A DNA stretch of 64,000 bases from Telmatactis stephensoni (GCA_029948255.1 JALIZF010001760.1:248001-312000), one strand, 5' to 3'. Positions 34,871-48,000 are shown, counted from the first letter of the stretch. The notes: a model not told the origin generated them from the letters alone. A program made the numbers and translations.

Positions 34871-35148
34871 ATAGCAAATGCGTGGTACAAAGATGAACCA
34901 TCACTTCGGTGGCATCAAGGAAACAAGATAAGAAAAATAAATCGCTTGAACTTACACAAATGACATAAAACCACATAAATTATTCAGGTACGCTTGTTTA
35001 TTCAACATTTTTCTCATCTGAAGAGTTATTTTACAATTTTTCCTTAACCAACATAGTTAACAGTTCGGGTTGCCTGTGATACAAGTATTCGTACAAATCA
35101 CAAACCAAAACTAAGCCAATAACAAACTTCGACCTGCTCGCCGCTAGA

Positions 35149-35232
35149 GCCTTCAAATAGCTGAGTTGGTAGAGCGTCGGTCCGGAAATCCGAAGGGCCT
35201 GGGTTCAAGCCCCGCTGAGGGGGACTCGGATA
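35149..35232 (+). tRNA. tRNA-like sequence, probably pseudo-tRNA or SINE head
   Basis: Reads TAGCTGAGTTGGTAGAGCG (A box and D arm), an anticodon arm TCGGTCCGGAAATCCGA and a T arm with box B CTGGGTTCAAGCCCCG. The acceptor strands GCCTTCA and TGAGGGG pair at most positions with one mismatch and one G-U. The anticodon loop would have C at position 33, so a working tRNA is doubtful. Confidence 0.4.
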
Positions 35233-35579
35233 TTTTTCCGAGCAAAAATCTACACTCGAATAAGCATAACCAAAAATCTAACCAAAACAAACCAGTTATA
35301 TATATATAGCTCTAAAGTGAGACAACACATCACGTGACAACACATCACGTCACGTGACGCGCGCCTGCTGGTTACTTTAAGAAAATTTCAAATCCTCATT
35401 CATTATTCATGACGTAACTTTCCAATTAAGTGTGTCAAATCTGGTCACGTGATGGACCTGGATACCCCAGAAAGTACGCCCCAGAGTACTTTGAAATATG
35501 TTTCAGTTCAAAATCCAAGGACACTGGAACTTTGTTGCAATCGGTCCTTAACTAGCAGTAGTTAACTTTGCCTATTCTT

Positions 35580-35890
35580 CTATGTAACGCTTACTTTGGT
35601 CACAGTCAGAAATATTAGAGTGATTTTCATCGGACTGTGAAATAGTTACTAAGCTAATACACACTAGTAGATCCCAATTCCATTGTTTCCCTTTGTTGAA
35701 TTTTGACTTCTATACACTAATAGCTAGTTAGTATTTCACAGTCCGATGAAAGTCACTCTAGCCCCGTGAAATAAATACTAGCTTTTAATGTGTAATAGTC
35801 AAATAAGGACAAAAGAAAACAATTGAATTAGGGTCCACTAAGTGTATTAGTTTAGTATCAATTTCACGGGTTTATGAAAACCACTCTAGC
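35580..35890. mobile_element. Foldback element with a repeated ACTCTA...TTTCACGG end
   Basis: An inverted pair: TTAGAGTGATTTTCATCGGACTGTGAAATA (left, from about 35608) against its complement near 35731-35761, with a further end copy matching 48-147 at the start of the window. Residual gene-free DNA around it (34875-35148, 35233-35580) shows CACGTGA repeats only. Confidence 0.65.
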
Positions 35891-35932
35891 TCTTACAAAT
35901 CTAATAATTTGTCGAACTTTAAAACGTTTCAA

Positions 35933-36109
35933 CAGGGGCGTATCCAGAATATTTCAAAGGGGGGTCACACTTTCCATTTTCCACCAAAGGGGGGGGTCAC
36001 ACTTCCAATTTCTCAATCTTTCTCCAGTCAGATTCTTTTATTTCTATCATCTTTTTGTTTTCAAAGGGGGGTCACGGGCACCCTGGGACCCCCCCTGGAT
36101 ACGCCCCTG
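35933..36109. mobile_element. MITE with CAGGGGCGTATCCAG termini and TTCAA target duplication
   Basis: CAGGGGCGTATCCAG at the left and CTGGATACGCCCCTG at the right. TTCAA directly flanks both ends (35928-35932, 36110-36114). The interior has three GGGGGGTCAC blocks. Similar termini occur widely in animal genomes. Confidence 0.9.
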
Positions 36110-36123
36110 TTCAAATTTTTTCA

Positions 36124-36205
36124 CGAACCCACCGCCGAGACTCGAACCCTGAACCTCTAATCTAGTCTCTCTTATCCCTTTCCCTAACCACTAGGTAAGC
36201 CACAA
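36124..36205 (-). other. tRNA-like sequence, SINE head
   Basis: On the minus strand GTGGCTTACCTAGTGGTTAG (A box) and GGTTCAGGGTTCGAGTCTCG (B box) are spaced like a tRNA gene with a long middle. No stable anticodon arm was found, so this is a SINE or pseudo-tRNA. The stretch 36206-36980 has a GGACTTG palindrome around 36350-36440 and no supported gene. Confidence 0.5.
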
Positions 36206-36988
36206 GTGAATTCGTTGGCAAGAACGGAATTTTTGGAAGTTTATGATGAACAATTCAGTCATACGTAACTATTGGTTGATAGATAGTATATATTGTAATT
36301 TAAAGGTATTTATTTGGACAAAGTTTCCTCCCGAATAATTAATGAGGATTTGAAGTCGTTCCAAGTCCTCCAATTCGGACTTGACGGGGTTTCACGGCTG
36401 CGCCTCGGACTGGAACTAATTGCGCGGACTTGAAAACCCCGTCGAGTGCTCATTGTCGACTTTACCTTACCTTACCAATTCTATCAGAAAAATTCAAATT
36501 CTTTGTTTTCGTGGGTATAGCTGCAGTACAAGGAGTTTTGATTCCTCATGGTGCAAGTCACTCTATTGATGTTGAAGTTACTGACGAATATTCGTTTCTT
36601 TCTTTTGGCTTTTGTACTGATAACCACGATATTGGGTGAGGACTGATTTATTGTGGACGCATTATACACGTATTTCAAAGAATGTCTGTCTGTAATCTAA
36701 GGGTGGGTTGATGTGGACGACTTAGCCTGCGTCACTTTCTTTTAGTCTGTTTGCGTAACACGTCATGAATCGTGTCCTGGATCCCCAACGGTCTTCTGGT
36801 TTTGAAAAGACGCTTGTGATTGGCTAAATCATGAATGTCATTCTAACGCTGTTTCTTAATGGATGTTTTTTTTGCGCCAACAAAACGTGAGCGACCGTTT
36901 CTATGGAAATACCCAATTGCTGGGGTGCATGTGACGTCACGGCAGCCATCTTGGTTGACCTTCAATAAAAGATTTCTCATTAGCGTTT

Positions 36989-37503
36989 ATAGTCCAGTCC
37001 CAGACTCTCTTTCTTGCCGCTCCAGGACTCGCGAAAGAGAGTCCAGTATAACTTGCATGCGCATGTCAGTTTAGTGACCACGCGATCACCACATTCATGT
37101 GGTGATCGCGTGGTTACAAATCCTAAAGTCATTTAATGATTCAAGATGGCTGAAGAAGAAAGTGTTTTGTATACACGATATCAGTCTCATTTCGGAAAGC
37201 CATTTGTTGATTCAGTGAGCTATGCACTTGGAAAAACCAACTATAATCTTTTACCAAAGTTTGAGCAGTTACAGGCCATTTACGGATGGACAGTTGTGAA
37301 AGACGTATTTGTGAATTTTTCGATACGCATCACTACCACTGCTACCAAACACTGACATTTGCATATTGCAAGTCTTGCAAGCTCGCAAAATACTGATTAA
37401 TCAATTGATTGGCTCATTTTGCACATGCGCATGCAAGTTATACTGGACTCTCTTTCTCCGCGAGTCCTGGAGCGGCAAGAAAGAGAGTCTGGGACTGGAC
37501 TAT
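36989..37503. mobile_element. Foldback element carrying an ORF, AGCGTTT target duplication
   Basis: Arms of about 80-90 bp (ATAGTCCAGTCCCAGACTCT at the left, AGAGTCTGGGACTGGACTAT at the right) are flanked by AGCGTTT on both sides (36982-36988, 37504-37510). Between the arms lies a short hairpin of CCACGCGATCACCAC and a 70-codon ORF. Confidence 0.88.
37146..37355 (+). pseudogene. Captured gene fragment, possibly helicase-like N-terminus
   Basis: The ORF starts MAEEESVLYTRYQSHFGKPF, and contains NLLPKFEQLQAIYGWT and KDVFVN. That order resembles the Q-motif region ahead of Walker A in RecQ-type DNA helicases (K-x-x-Q-x-x-A-I ... KDVFV-x-LPTG). It diverges right where the Walker A motif should come and stops soon after. 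It lies wholly between the arms of the foldback element, so it looks like a transduplicated 5' fragment. The helicase match is from memory of the motif and is tentative. Confidence 0.4.
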
Positions 37504-37759
37504 AGCGTTTACTGTTTGGTCATCCAACATGGCTACCGCTTCATTGTCTTTGGATTCCCAAAGGTATGGATGCACCCCAGCAATAGCAAGCAGCGTTATT
37601 TTAGCCAATCACTAGCTTCCTTTCGAAATCAGAAAGAATTGAGAACACGATTCTTGTCGCTATTACGCAGACGAACTGAATGTGATGTGACGCAAGCTAG
37701 TCTCGGACCAGTCTCACCTCGGTGTCTGGTCATTGATGTTTTGCTGTTTACACGATAAT

Positions 37760-39355
37760 AAGGTGGCTGGACCCTATTTCGCCAGTGCGCGGGTAGTCGA
37801 ATTGAAGCGGCTATTAATTGCGTTACAGAATTAAGTTGACCAAACTTTTTACGCACACCTACTACAAATGGACCAAATTTTATAATGATGCTAGTTTGGT
37901 TGAAATCGGAGCTTTTATAACATCGAAATTGTTATACACTTGATTTGAAATTTTGCCAATTTTCTCAAAATCCTGACCTCGACGAGCAAAACGATTTATG
38001 AGACTTTGTAAATCAAATGTTTGTCTATAATGTGAGAGCGTTTCAAGAAATTCTATTAAGCCGATTTTGAGTAAAAACGGAGCAATTATTTTACTTTGAA
38101 GAAATTTAAATCCGTGGGTGCTTTACTAAAGTAATTTTATAACCATAATTTCCCAAAGAAAACTAGCAATATTTTTGGTTCCAAATAATACCAAGGCATG
38201 GTTCTTTATTTTGTGAATATGTCATCGTATTTGCAGTTTTTGATTGCCGTTGAGACGACTGTACGTAAAGCACTAAATTGCCGCGTTTAACTCGGAATTT
38301 CGACATACACGTTAATAATACTGGTTCTTGAAAACTAGTAGATGAATTTTTTTTCGATATATATAGTGATATCCAGAGTAACGCTGTAGGATGCAGTGCC
38401 CTACTATAGTGTCTTGAATTTGTTTGCTAGCAATATTGCACCTCTCCGTTTTCTTTTTGAACTGGTAAAAACCATAATTCAAGACACTATAGTAGGGCAC
38501 TGCATCCTACAGCGTTACCCTGGATATCACTGGCGTGACCATAGTTCCATGTATTTGCATTTTTTGCACGAGGCGCCAAAGCGACACGCATGCAGGCATG
38601 CATATCATAAAGCCTGAATCAAACACCGGCAACAACTCGGAGAATAGAGATGCACATATGGCAACATTTAAAAAATTATTTAATGGTCTTAAAAAACTTC
38701 AATGCCTTTGTAATTTCACAACTTTACTGGTAAAGGATTGAATATTCAATATCGAGAAATAAAAAAAATTCATCTACTAGTTTTCAAGAACCAGTATTAT
38801 TAACGTGTATGTCGAAATTCCGAGTTAAACGCGGCAATTTAGTGCTTTACGTACAGTCGTCTCAACGGCAATCAAAAACTGCAAATACGATGACATATTC
38901 ACAAAATAAAGAACCATGCCTTGGTATTATTTGGAACCAAAAATATTGCTAGTTTTCTTTGGGAAATTATGGTTATAAAATTACTTTAGTAAAGCACCCA
39001 CGGATTTAAATTTCTTCAAAGTAAAATAATTGCTCCGTTTTTACTCAAAATCGGCTTAATAGAATTTCTTGAAACGCTCTCACATTATAGACAAACATTT
39101 GATTTACAAAGTCTCATAAATCGTTTTGCTCGTCGAGGTCAGGATTTTGAGAAAATTGGCAAAATTTCAAATCAAGTGTATAACAATTTCGATGTTAAAA
39201 AAGCTCCGATTTCAACCGAACTAGCATCATTATAAAATTTGGTCCATTTGTAGTAGGTGTGCGTAAAAAGTTTGGTCAACTTAATTCTGTAACGCAATTA
39301 ATAGCCGCTTCAATTCGACTACCCGCGCACTGGCGAAATAGGGTCCAGCCACCTT
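37760..39355. mobile_element. Long foldback element with ~600-bp arms
   Basis: AAGGTGGCTGGACCCTATTT at the left end is mirrored by AAATAGGGTCCAGCCACCTT at the right end; the arms run to about 38375 and from about 38743. The centre holds a second, smaller palindrome (GCAGTGCCCTACTATAGTGT and its complement, about 38345-38530), and about 210 bp (38531-38742) has no partner in the left arm. Open frames in the arms are mirror images and not genes. Confidence 0.88.
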
Positions 39356-39661
39356 AAGTGAAACGTCTTCAAGCTGGGTGACGAATATCAGCTGATACGA
39401 AATATGTGATACAAAATTCATGTTAAATCGATGCAACTGATATGACACTACAATTCATTTCAGCCCGGGACGAAATCATCCCAGTCTCCACGGGAACGCA
39501 TCCTTTCCCCGGCCGAGTTCGTTTACGCGGGGACAAAAGATCTTCTTCCGGATAGAAATCGTAAAAACTTTGTCCCATGACGAACTCAGCCCGAGATGAA
39601 ATCGCTTATGTAAATGAACCTTTAACAGTGGTGAATTAGACCCAGAAGTCATTTGACAACA

Positions 39662-39802
39662 ATGGCGTCGCGCTTAATACAAAAGCCCCATATTAACACA
39701 AGAACCTTGTGTTTCAGATTTTACGTTACTGGTTTGACTGGTGATGTAACATGGAGTGAAAACACTAGATATCCAGCTGATGAGTCTCCTATTTCGGGAC
39801 AG
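39662..39802 (+). CDS. Candidate first exon, 47 codons, unrecognised
   Basis: An ATG at 39662 opens MASRLIQKPHINTRTLCFRF and continues YVTGLTGDVTWSENTRYPAD to a plausible donor CAG|GTAACA with phase 0. An acceptor-like TGTGTTTCAG lies inside, so it could instead be an internal exon. No continuation exon was found before the convergent gene at 42005. No family recognised; it may be a gene remnant. Confidence 0.25.
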
Positions 39803-40150
39803 GTAACATTTGGGCCACATATATAAAGTCATATCTTAGACACGACTTATCTAAGAAGCGAACCTCTCCGTCTAAGACGTGACTTAGCGAGGAAAATATA
39901 CTGATTCTAGGATTTAGGTTTCGCCTGACTTTCCAACGCGTTTCTTTTTGCATTTTTCCCTGAATCTGGCGAAGAGTCTGCGTTGCTAAAGACCAAATAA
40001 GCTCCGAAACGTGGCCCCGCCGTACCGCTTGGAATTAATGCTAATTTCGTCAGTTTCCCGCGGAATTCAGACAAACTGAATTTTGAATAAAGATGAAATG
40101 AAAGTGACAGAAAGATTACAAAAACTCAGTAATTTTGTACTGTTTTCTAA

Positions 40151-40590
40151 AGCCCTACCAGAAAGCCTGGTGTCCACGAGCGACGGAAACAACATACGCA
40201 GACTCAGTGACACACTGCCTATTGTATTCTCTCACGAAATGCATGTTGCCTCAGCTTCTGTTTCTGTCGCTCGTGAAATCCAGGCTTAAAGGTGGGTTCG
40301 TGTTACATTGTTGCGCTCTTAGTTGCTTGCGCTTGAGCGTGATTTTCACCGCGAGCAATGGAAGCAGAAGCGGAAGCGTTGGATGGTCATGTCGCCGTGA
40401 AAATAAGAAACACGGAGACGGAAGCGGAGTAGCAGAACGACGAAAGCAGGACAGGGTCTATTGGCATTCAAGTTAGGCTTCTGTTACCACTTCCGTCGAG
40501 CTGTTTTAGAACATCGAGGACTTATGCTTCCGTTTGCTTCCGTCGCTCGTGAAAACCAGTCTTTATGTACTAGCGCGAACCAGGCTTACA
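40151..40590. mobile_element. MITEs of the 'AAGCCTGGTTTTCAC / acatacgcagactcag' family
   Basis: An element at about 40151-40290 has GCCTGGTGTCCACGAGCGAC and CTGTCGCTCGTGAAATCCAGGC ends and an internal ACATACGCAGACTCAGT. A second, less regular one (about 40330-40590) has CACGGAGACGGAAGCGGA and GCTTCCGTCGCTCGTGAAAA. Related copies are at 57560-57740 and, more weakly, 51490-51600. The gene-free stretch 40600-42000 shows nothing else I can support. Confidence 0.65.
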
Positions 40591-42004
40591 CTCAAACTTA
40601 TTTCGTTGTAATATTTCAGCTTCTTCTGACCAAAGGTTGTCATCATTTGATATATGATAATAGCTATAGTTGGTTTACTGCAAAACAAGTGTACTATTGG
40701 TACAGCCTTGCAGCAACATGACACCCAATAGTATAATGGAATTAGACTTTTATCTCAAATATCCAATTGCCCAATTCTATATACGAATCTTTAATTACCC
40801 TTGCAAAGGCTCCCAACATTGATGGCCAACAACTACCAACAGTGTTGGCTCGAACATGTTATAACCTCAATGCCACGAAGGTTGGATGACCCTAGCATAA
40901 AGGCTGCATGACGCATGTTCTCTTTTCGCTGGGACACTTAAAGCGACTACGAAAGAGTCGTCCTTCCTGCTAGGGTTACCCATCGTCATCTAACGGAGGC
41001 TCTTTATAAAGCCTACTCCAAACATTTATTTGGTTGTAGTATCACTAAAGCCTAACAGTGATGCTGGTTCCATTTAACTGTCGGCCAACAATGTCGTTGG
41101 GCACATTTGCACAGGGCTTTACGCCAATTATTCATGCTTTGTCTTGAAATTTCCTAGTGGAAACTAAGACTAAAGGAATTTTGTGATTTTGACGTTCTTC
41201 AATAACATCACGAACTACCAAATTTTTCAATTCACATTTGTATAGGAATATGTAATAAAATGAAACTAGAAGTCAATTGCTTTAATTAATCTTCTATTAT
41301 AAATGTCCTGTAAAATAAAGTAGTAACTTCAAACGCGAAGGAATTGAGAGGAGAGGGGAAGAACTTAGCTTCAGACGCCGAGAGGAGAAAAGGGGTAAAT
41401 TTTCAAGCACAACATTTGGTGCAACTCATTCCCAGAAAGTCGTTTACAGCATTATGTAGTCCTCGTCATACAAACCCAAGTGAACGCCTACCGGGTGTCT
41501 AGCTACTTTCAGCTTAATATTTTTAGCGACAACTCAAATTAACGATTTTAATAAAACTTTTTATATGCCCATTTTTAATGGTCGCCCATAGAGCATCTAC
41601 ATTACGTTGTCGTTAAAAACAGTATATTGAAATAGCTGTATACAAGCACTGAACTTGAATAAATTAAAAAAGTCAAATTTCAAAATTGGATGTGATTTAT
41701 TTATATAAATACTTCTAAAGACTAAAGACTTTTCACTAAATGTTTATATTTCGTATTTCTAAGTGATTTTTCAAAGTACGCAGTAATGTTTTGATACTCT
41801 GTTATGGATAGGGAAGGTAAAACCATCAGTTCTACACTAAATCGCACAGAGCAAAAGGCCAAGTATAGATCCTTGAGGGACTCCAAAACTTTCTTTACCT
41901 TGTAGGACTTGACCTTTTATTTTCTAACGTGAGAGGAATTGACCCAAGCTAGCTAATTAAGCTAGAACCATTTCATCCAGTCTTTACAAAAGGCTTTTTC
42001 GAAG

Positions 42005-45000
42005 CTAAGAAACGCCAGTGCCTTGGTGATAGTCTTTACAAAGGCAATATTTTCTCAATTCTCGGTTCTTACCTAATATACATCGCGGTTGATCTCCGTA
42101 TTTGTTAATTCGACTAATGTCACCAGTTACCACAAAGTTATCGTCCTTGAATTGTACTGGTGCTTCAAACAAGCCATTTCCAGGACTAGTTCGGATTTGA
42201 ATTCGATAATTGCATTCTTTCACTGGAGTAACTGCATTGGAAAACTTGGGCACGCGCCCATGAATGTCAGCTGGGCCGAGAAACTGTTGGAATTTTGTGT
42301 TGGGCATTTGCTGATGACTTGTAAGGATCTGTTGAACCTTGAGTTTATGACACAATTTGGCGGCAGATTTATCAGAAGCCAACATAGAATTTATATGGTC
42401 AACTACTGCTACAGCACTGGATTGAATGTGTTCGTGGGCCTTGTTAGCGGTTTTCAAGCTCAGGCATGGGCAGTAGTGCTCAGCTATTCCCGCCAATTCA
42501 CAGTCACGTGACCTAGAAATTTGCTCCAATAGACTAGAACCTCTACTATTTTTGGCAGGTTTGGGAACATCCGGGTACGACCGTATGTGACGTAAATGTA
42601 AGGTAAAGATCGAAGGGCGATGTAACTGAATTGACATTATGGCGTAAGTTCTTTACTGCGTTCGGGTACTTGTCCTCAAACCAGCTTGGAAAAGTAAACG
42701 ACAAAAACGGCATACGTTCTTCCCACTGACCTTGCAGCGTTGTTCTAGCCTCACCATATCGAATCCCATGGTCAGTCAAAACAATCAGCATTGTATTATT
42801 CAGCTGTCGTTTGAAATTCTTGAGAAACTGTGCCAAGTCGTCCGCAAGGTGATACACCGAGTTTATATTATTATGGCTGGCTTCGCTAAAGTATGCAAAT
42901 CCAAATTTTGGGGTTTTGGGGATAAGCATCAAAAAACGTCTCGATGTAATCAAAGTGAATGGCGTGCTGTGGCTTGCTGCCAATACATAAAGGTGACGTC
43001 ATTTCTGCCGCTTGCCAAAAACATCGACTGTAATGATCAGTGGGTGGGTTCTTGAAGCCATGTAAACGGTAGTTAAATGAAGCTATTCTTGGAGCATCCT
43101 CGCTAAACATGGTGACGTAACCAGATTCTTTGTATTCTCGAAAAATCCATGGCCAATTGTCAACTGTTTGGGATCCTTCAAAGCCACGCCTTGCTTCGGG
43201 TAGTTCCTTCTCAAAGTGTCCTTTGAATTTAATGTTTATTAAAAAGTAATTTATTAGTTTTTAGTGATTAGTTTTGACTTTGACACGTTTGAGGTAAAAA
43301 CAAAGGGAAGAAATTAAATCACGGCGTTTTACATGCCTTCAATTGTTTATATTTATGCCTCAGACTTGGGGTGGGAAGGGGAGGGGGGTGACAAATAGAT
43401 TTGTAAAGGAAATGTGTGTTTACACGAGCAAATTTCACGAGGCAAACTTTCTATGTCTGATAAAAAACACCTAAGGTTTCAAGTAATTATTTGGGAGATA
43501 GTCTCAAGTAATAATTCCGGTGCAGCAAAATGCACAATACGAAACACGTGGCGTCATATGACTGGCTCAGGGTTCGAAACAATCATCATATGATGGGTTA
43601 GACTTCATAATCTGCGGATACAGCTGTCATCTATATCAAAGTTCTTATCTCTTCTTGCTACATACATGAAAGTTTGCCAAATTTCCACATTAACACCGGC
43701 AAAAATATTTTAGTTGTCATGAGATTTGGCATAGAAAATTTGGTCGTACAGAGGGGTCTTCACTTTGATGACTTCAGCTCACCTGTTAAAAATGCTGCCA
43801 CTGCAGGCGTGGTACCATCTCCTACTATTGTGTACCCTTTCATTATGATAGACTTGAACTCAATGGTCAGATACTGATAAGCTTCGGAAAGGGCTCGCTG
43901 GAAATGAGCATTGGAGACTGAGTCAATACCAACTATCATTACATTCAGTGGGATTCCTTTGTTTTTGGGTAACCGAGTAACTTGTGGCTTGGGAACTACT
44001 GCTGCATGGAACTCAACGTAAGTTTCCCCATCTTTTGTTGTAGCCTTGACTCGAATAAATTCGTCGTTCACGCGATTAACCTTATTTGGATCCAGTGATT
44101 TGCTATCACCCTCAATGAAATTAGAGTCGCTTTGAGGTGAGCGCAAGATAGGGACGTACTCAGCTTTAACTACTTCGGAACCTGAAATCAAAAATTTATA
44201 GGAAAAGGTTCAATTTAAACTGTAGTAGGGAGGTCGATTTGTTGTTCATCCAGTGTGTGGCTATAGATTTTTTGTTTTATCCTTGCAGGGCCAATGCAGT
44301 CGTTTGAAAGGCGATTAACTTTAGGGGAGGAGGAGAAGAGACACCGGCGGTTTCTCCTCTCCCTTTTCCTTTCTTCTCCCCCCCCCCTCCCCCCTAAACC
44401 GCCAGCTACGCAGGCTATGGTAAAAAATAGAATATCTAATAAGTGGTATATATGGAATAGGCTGGTCGACGTCAAGCTCGGTCTATGCTGGGCGATATAC
44501 CTTTTTCAGTGAATTCAAGAGTTCCATTTCTATATCGAGTCAGACTTCTTCCAGGGCACGATAAAGGATAATCTGGCTTGTTAATAAGCTTCAACATGGA
44601 TGGATTGAATGGATCAAGCTCAGGCAGTCTACATCCTCCAGAAAAATTGGTTAGAATTACATCTTTCATCGATACTGCACAGCTAACTGCATGCGGTAAC
44701 TTTAACCCCAGTGTATACTTTTCTTTAATATAAAGGGTCACGTCCAACTTCAGAACAATCTTGCCAGTGAGGTCATTTTTGAAGTACACGTCATTGGACG
44801 ATGTGAAGGCGAATCCTTTGCATTGGTCATCGTGGTTACAAAGCTCCTTGGCTTCTTCTGGGCTGTGTGGTATTTTTGAAGCACAATTTTTGACGAGTTG
44901 GCAGCTAATATCTCCCAATGTCACGTCATGCCCTGGAATCTGATAATGAAACGCAAAATTATCTGAGAACTGCTTCCTCCTCGTCGAGTGTAAAACTGAG

Positions 45001-48000
45001 CTAAACTTCGATAAGGCACACGATGCACTATGAACATTGCCTGAAACACTGCAGAGGTGGACACACACAGAGCAACTGTGTTGCGCGCATTGTTGCAGGA
45101 AATGCGGCATCGTGTGTCCAGGGTATATCGATACGGTTGACCGGGCCCGGGGTGGGGGGACTCCCTTACAAAAGTGGGGGTCGAAAATATGAGCCGCTCG
45201 ATCGTACCTTTTAGGGTTTCCGGTTCATAGCGTACGTTAGGTCAGGATAACTGAGAATCACATAAAGATTGAAACGATCTCTCATACGAATATTCTTTAT
45301 TAACAATGTGGGCGTACCTTTTAGGGTATAATATCGGCATCTCCGGGAATTCATGCGTACCTTTTAGGGTCATTTTCAAAACCCGTCCGTCGAGCACCCC
45401 TACCACTTTTGCAAGGGAGTACCCCCCCCCTTCCCCCACGGGGTTGACCGGGCAACGAAGGAAGAAAGAAATTTGTCTTTACAGTGAACAAAATTTCATC
45501 ATTAATAGGGAATTCCACGGAGAATCGTTGTATGGATGACCTGGGGCTCTCAAACGACCCGATAACTTTAGGGGCCTCAGCAATAAAGTTTACATGTGTT
45601 TCTCGACGCCCACGATATTTTCAATTTCTACGATTTTAGAGGCAAAGTTATGGGTGCTCACCTTACACTATTTTTGCCGTAACGCTGCCGTAAGTTATCG
45701 GGTACTTCGAGAAAAAGGCTCCTGCGCCCAGTTATTTAATGGGCAATTAGTTTGATGGACAGACAGACAGACAGACAGGCAGGCAGACAGGCAGGCAGGC
45801 AGGCAGGCAGATAGATCATTTAATTAACGTCAAATAACACAATGTGCAATCCAATGTTACGTACTTGTAAGAAACCAGTTTTTTCCTTAGTGAAAGTCAA
45901 CGTAGTCGTCTTGGCAATGGCTCCCTTAAAAACAAAATTAGCTTATTCAATAGTTTTCTTTAGATTTAAACGCATTTATAATTTTACAATGAAGATTACG
46001 GGAAGAGGATATAGTGAGTGTCGGCGTCCTCCTGACACCATCTACATCATCAGGCTAAAATTGAACATTAATATTCTAGTTTGTCATTTGTAAAGTATTT
46101 TGGGCTGATGATGGTATCAGGAGGACGCCGAAATGTCGCAATAAAATGCTTCTTCCCGTAGTCTTCATTGTGAAATCTATTGTCGTGTTTGATAAGAATT
46201 TTATAATTTTAATCAAAGAATGAGGTGCAGATGTTTTTACTTGTAAATAATTCCATATCATAAAGGTCTCTGCGGTAAAAAAGTTAAAAATTTAAAGAAT
46301 GACATACAATTCATAAGAAATGTTACTTACTTCATGACTAGATTTGTCCTTAGTAGGAGTAAACGCAATCATGCTCGTTAAAACAATTTCCTAAAAGAAT
46401 ATAACTTATTCAATGATTGTCTCGTATCCAGAGCCTGCGCTCCTTCTGGTCAGCACAGAGAAATGAAAGACTCTGCCTCCCCCCCCCCTCCAAAAAAAAA
46501 AAAAAAAACAACAACAACAACAACAAAAAAAACCACCTCCGTAAGAATGAGTGGTTAATAGTTTTCATAGTCCTAGAGTCCGTTTCTCGAAAGGCCCAAT
46601 ATAACTTTACGGACCCTTTAACTAACCTGATAAAGTTTACGGGTGTTTCCTCGAGGCGCACGTTATCAGTTTTCATTTTCGATGATTTTACAGGTAAGCT
46701 TACGGGTGAGCGCCATATATTTCCGTAATTTTCCCGTAAATTAACGGGCTAGCAATTGCAAACTTATCGAGTTTTTCGAGAAACGAGCCCCTGGTCTGAA
46801 ATAGGGTAGGTACACATGAATGAGTAACGAAAAGAGGAATATTTAGTCCCTTCTGGTGTAGTCAAGCAGCAAATGTCATGAAAATTACTCCCGTGGGACT
46901 TTGATGAAGAAAGCAAGCCACCTATCTAGATGTGTTAAGACACCTCTAAGGAACAATAAAAACTTTGTTGGCAATCTGCCAACTGGCTAGGATGGCCGTT
47001 GAGTCGAGCATAGAAGTCATTTTATTGTGGAAAAACTAAATGGATTGCTCAATGTTTATTTACACGACCACTTGATAACCCATGGAATAATAGTATGTGA
47101 AAATATTTGTAAATACTTAACAAATAACTATTGTTTTTTAATTCGAATTGGCAGTCATGAGCGACGCTTTTGCCGCGACTTAGCTCAAAGTTGTCACGAA
47201 AATCCGTGTTTTTAATATGATTTTACCATAATATTTTTCTCAAATTTAGAATATTAACAGCCTATGTAATTCTTTGTCAAACATTGAAATAAAAAGTGGG
47301 GGTCACCGTATTCGTTTTCGAGATATTGAGCCGTAAAGTTCAAAATCGATTCAAAAATTGGCCGCCATCTTGAATACCGAGAGGAGACTGGGCCCAGTAG
47401 AATCTTTTCCATCCTTTTTTCTGCAGTTTTTCAACCTGAACGATTTTTTTTTCCTCGGTAAAATTACTTTTTTTAACTTTTTTTTTCTTTTTTTGAATAC
47501 TAAGGGGATATTAAAACTGGCTATATGATTTCTAGCATGGAAACGAGGCTATGGACGTTTGGTCCTTAAAAATCATGTCAATTATAATGCATCACCTTCA
47601 AACTAACTTGTACTACCAAACAGCACACAGCACGTGACTAAAACCTGTTTGCATGAAAACGAGGCTATGATGTTCAAATGTTTGTACTATATACAAGACA
47701 TTTTGACCTTTTTTGCACTCAAAATTATTAAAAAAGCTTTTGAATATCATAGCCTCGTTTTCATGCAAACAGGTTTTAGTCACGTGACCACGCCCTTAAT
47801 AGCATAAATGTGTTAATTCATATCTTGAATTCATTTATTTTAATACTGCTTTCACTATTACGGTTATACACTAAAACTAAAGGTATATATTACGGTTATA
47901 CACTAAAACTAAAGGTATATTTTGCCGATTCTATTAATGAGAACAGTTTTGAAATATTCGAGGCGCAACTTTTTTGAACCCCAAAAATAACAATTTCTTG

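Noticed and set aside
45023..45110. MPHFLQQC... as the N-terminus of the DUF229-family protein
   Set aside because: It is intron read-through; a clean acceptor TATCAG at 44940 starts the exon, and phase-matching upstream exons with a signal anchor exist.
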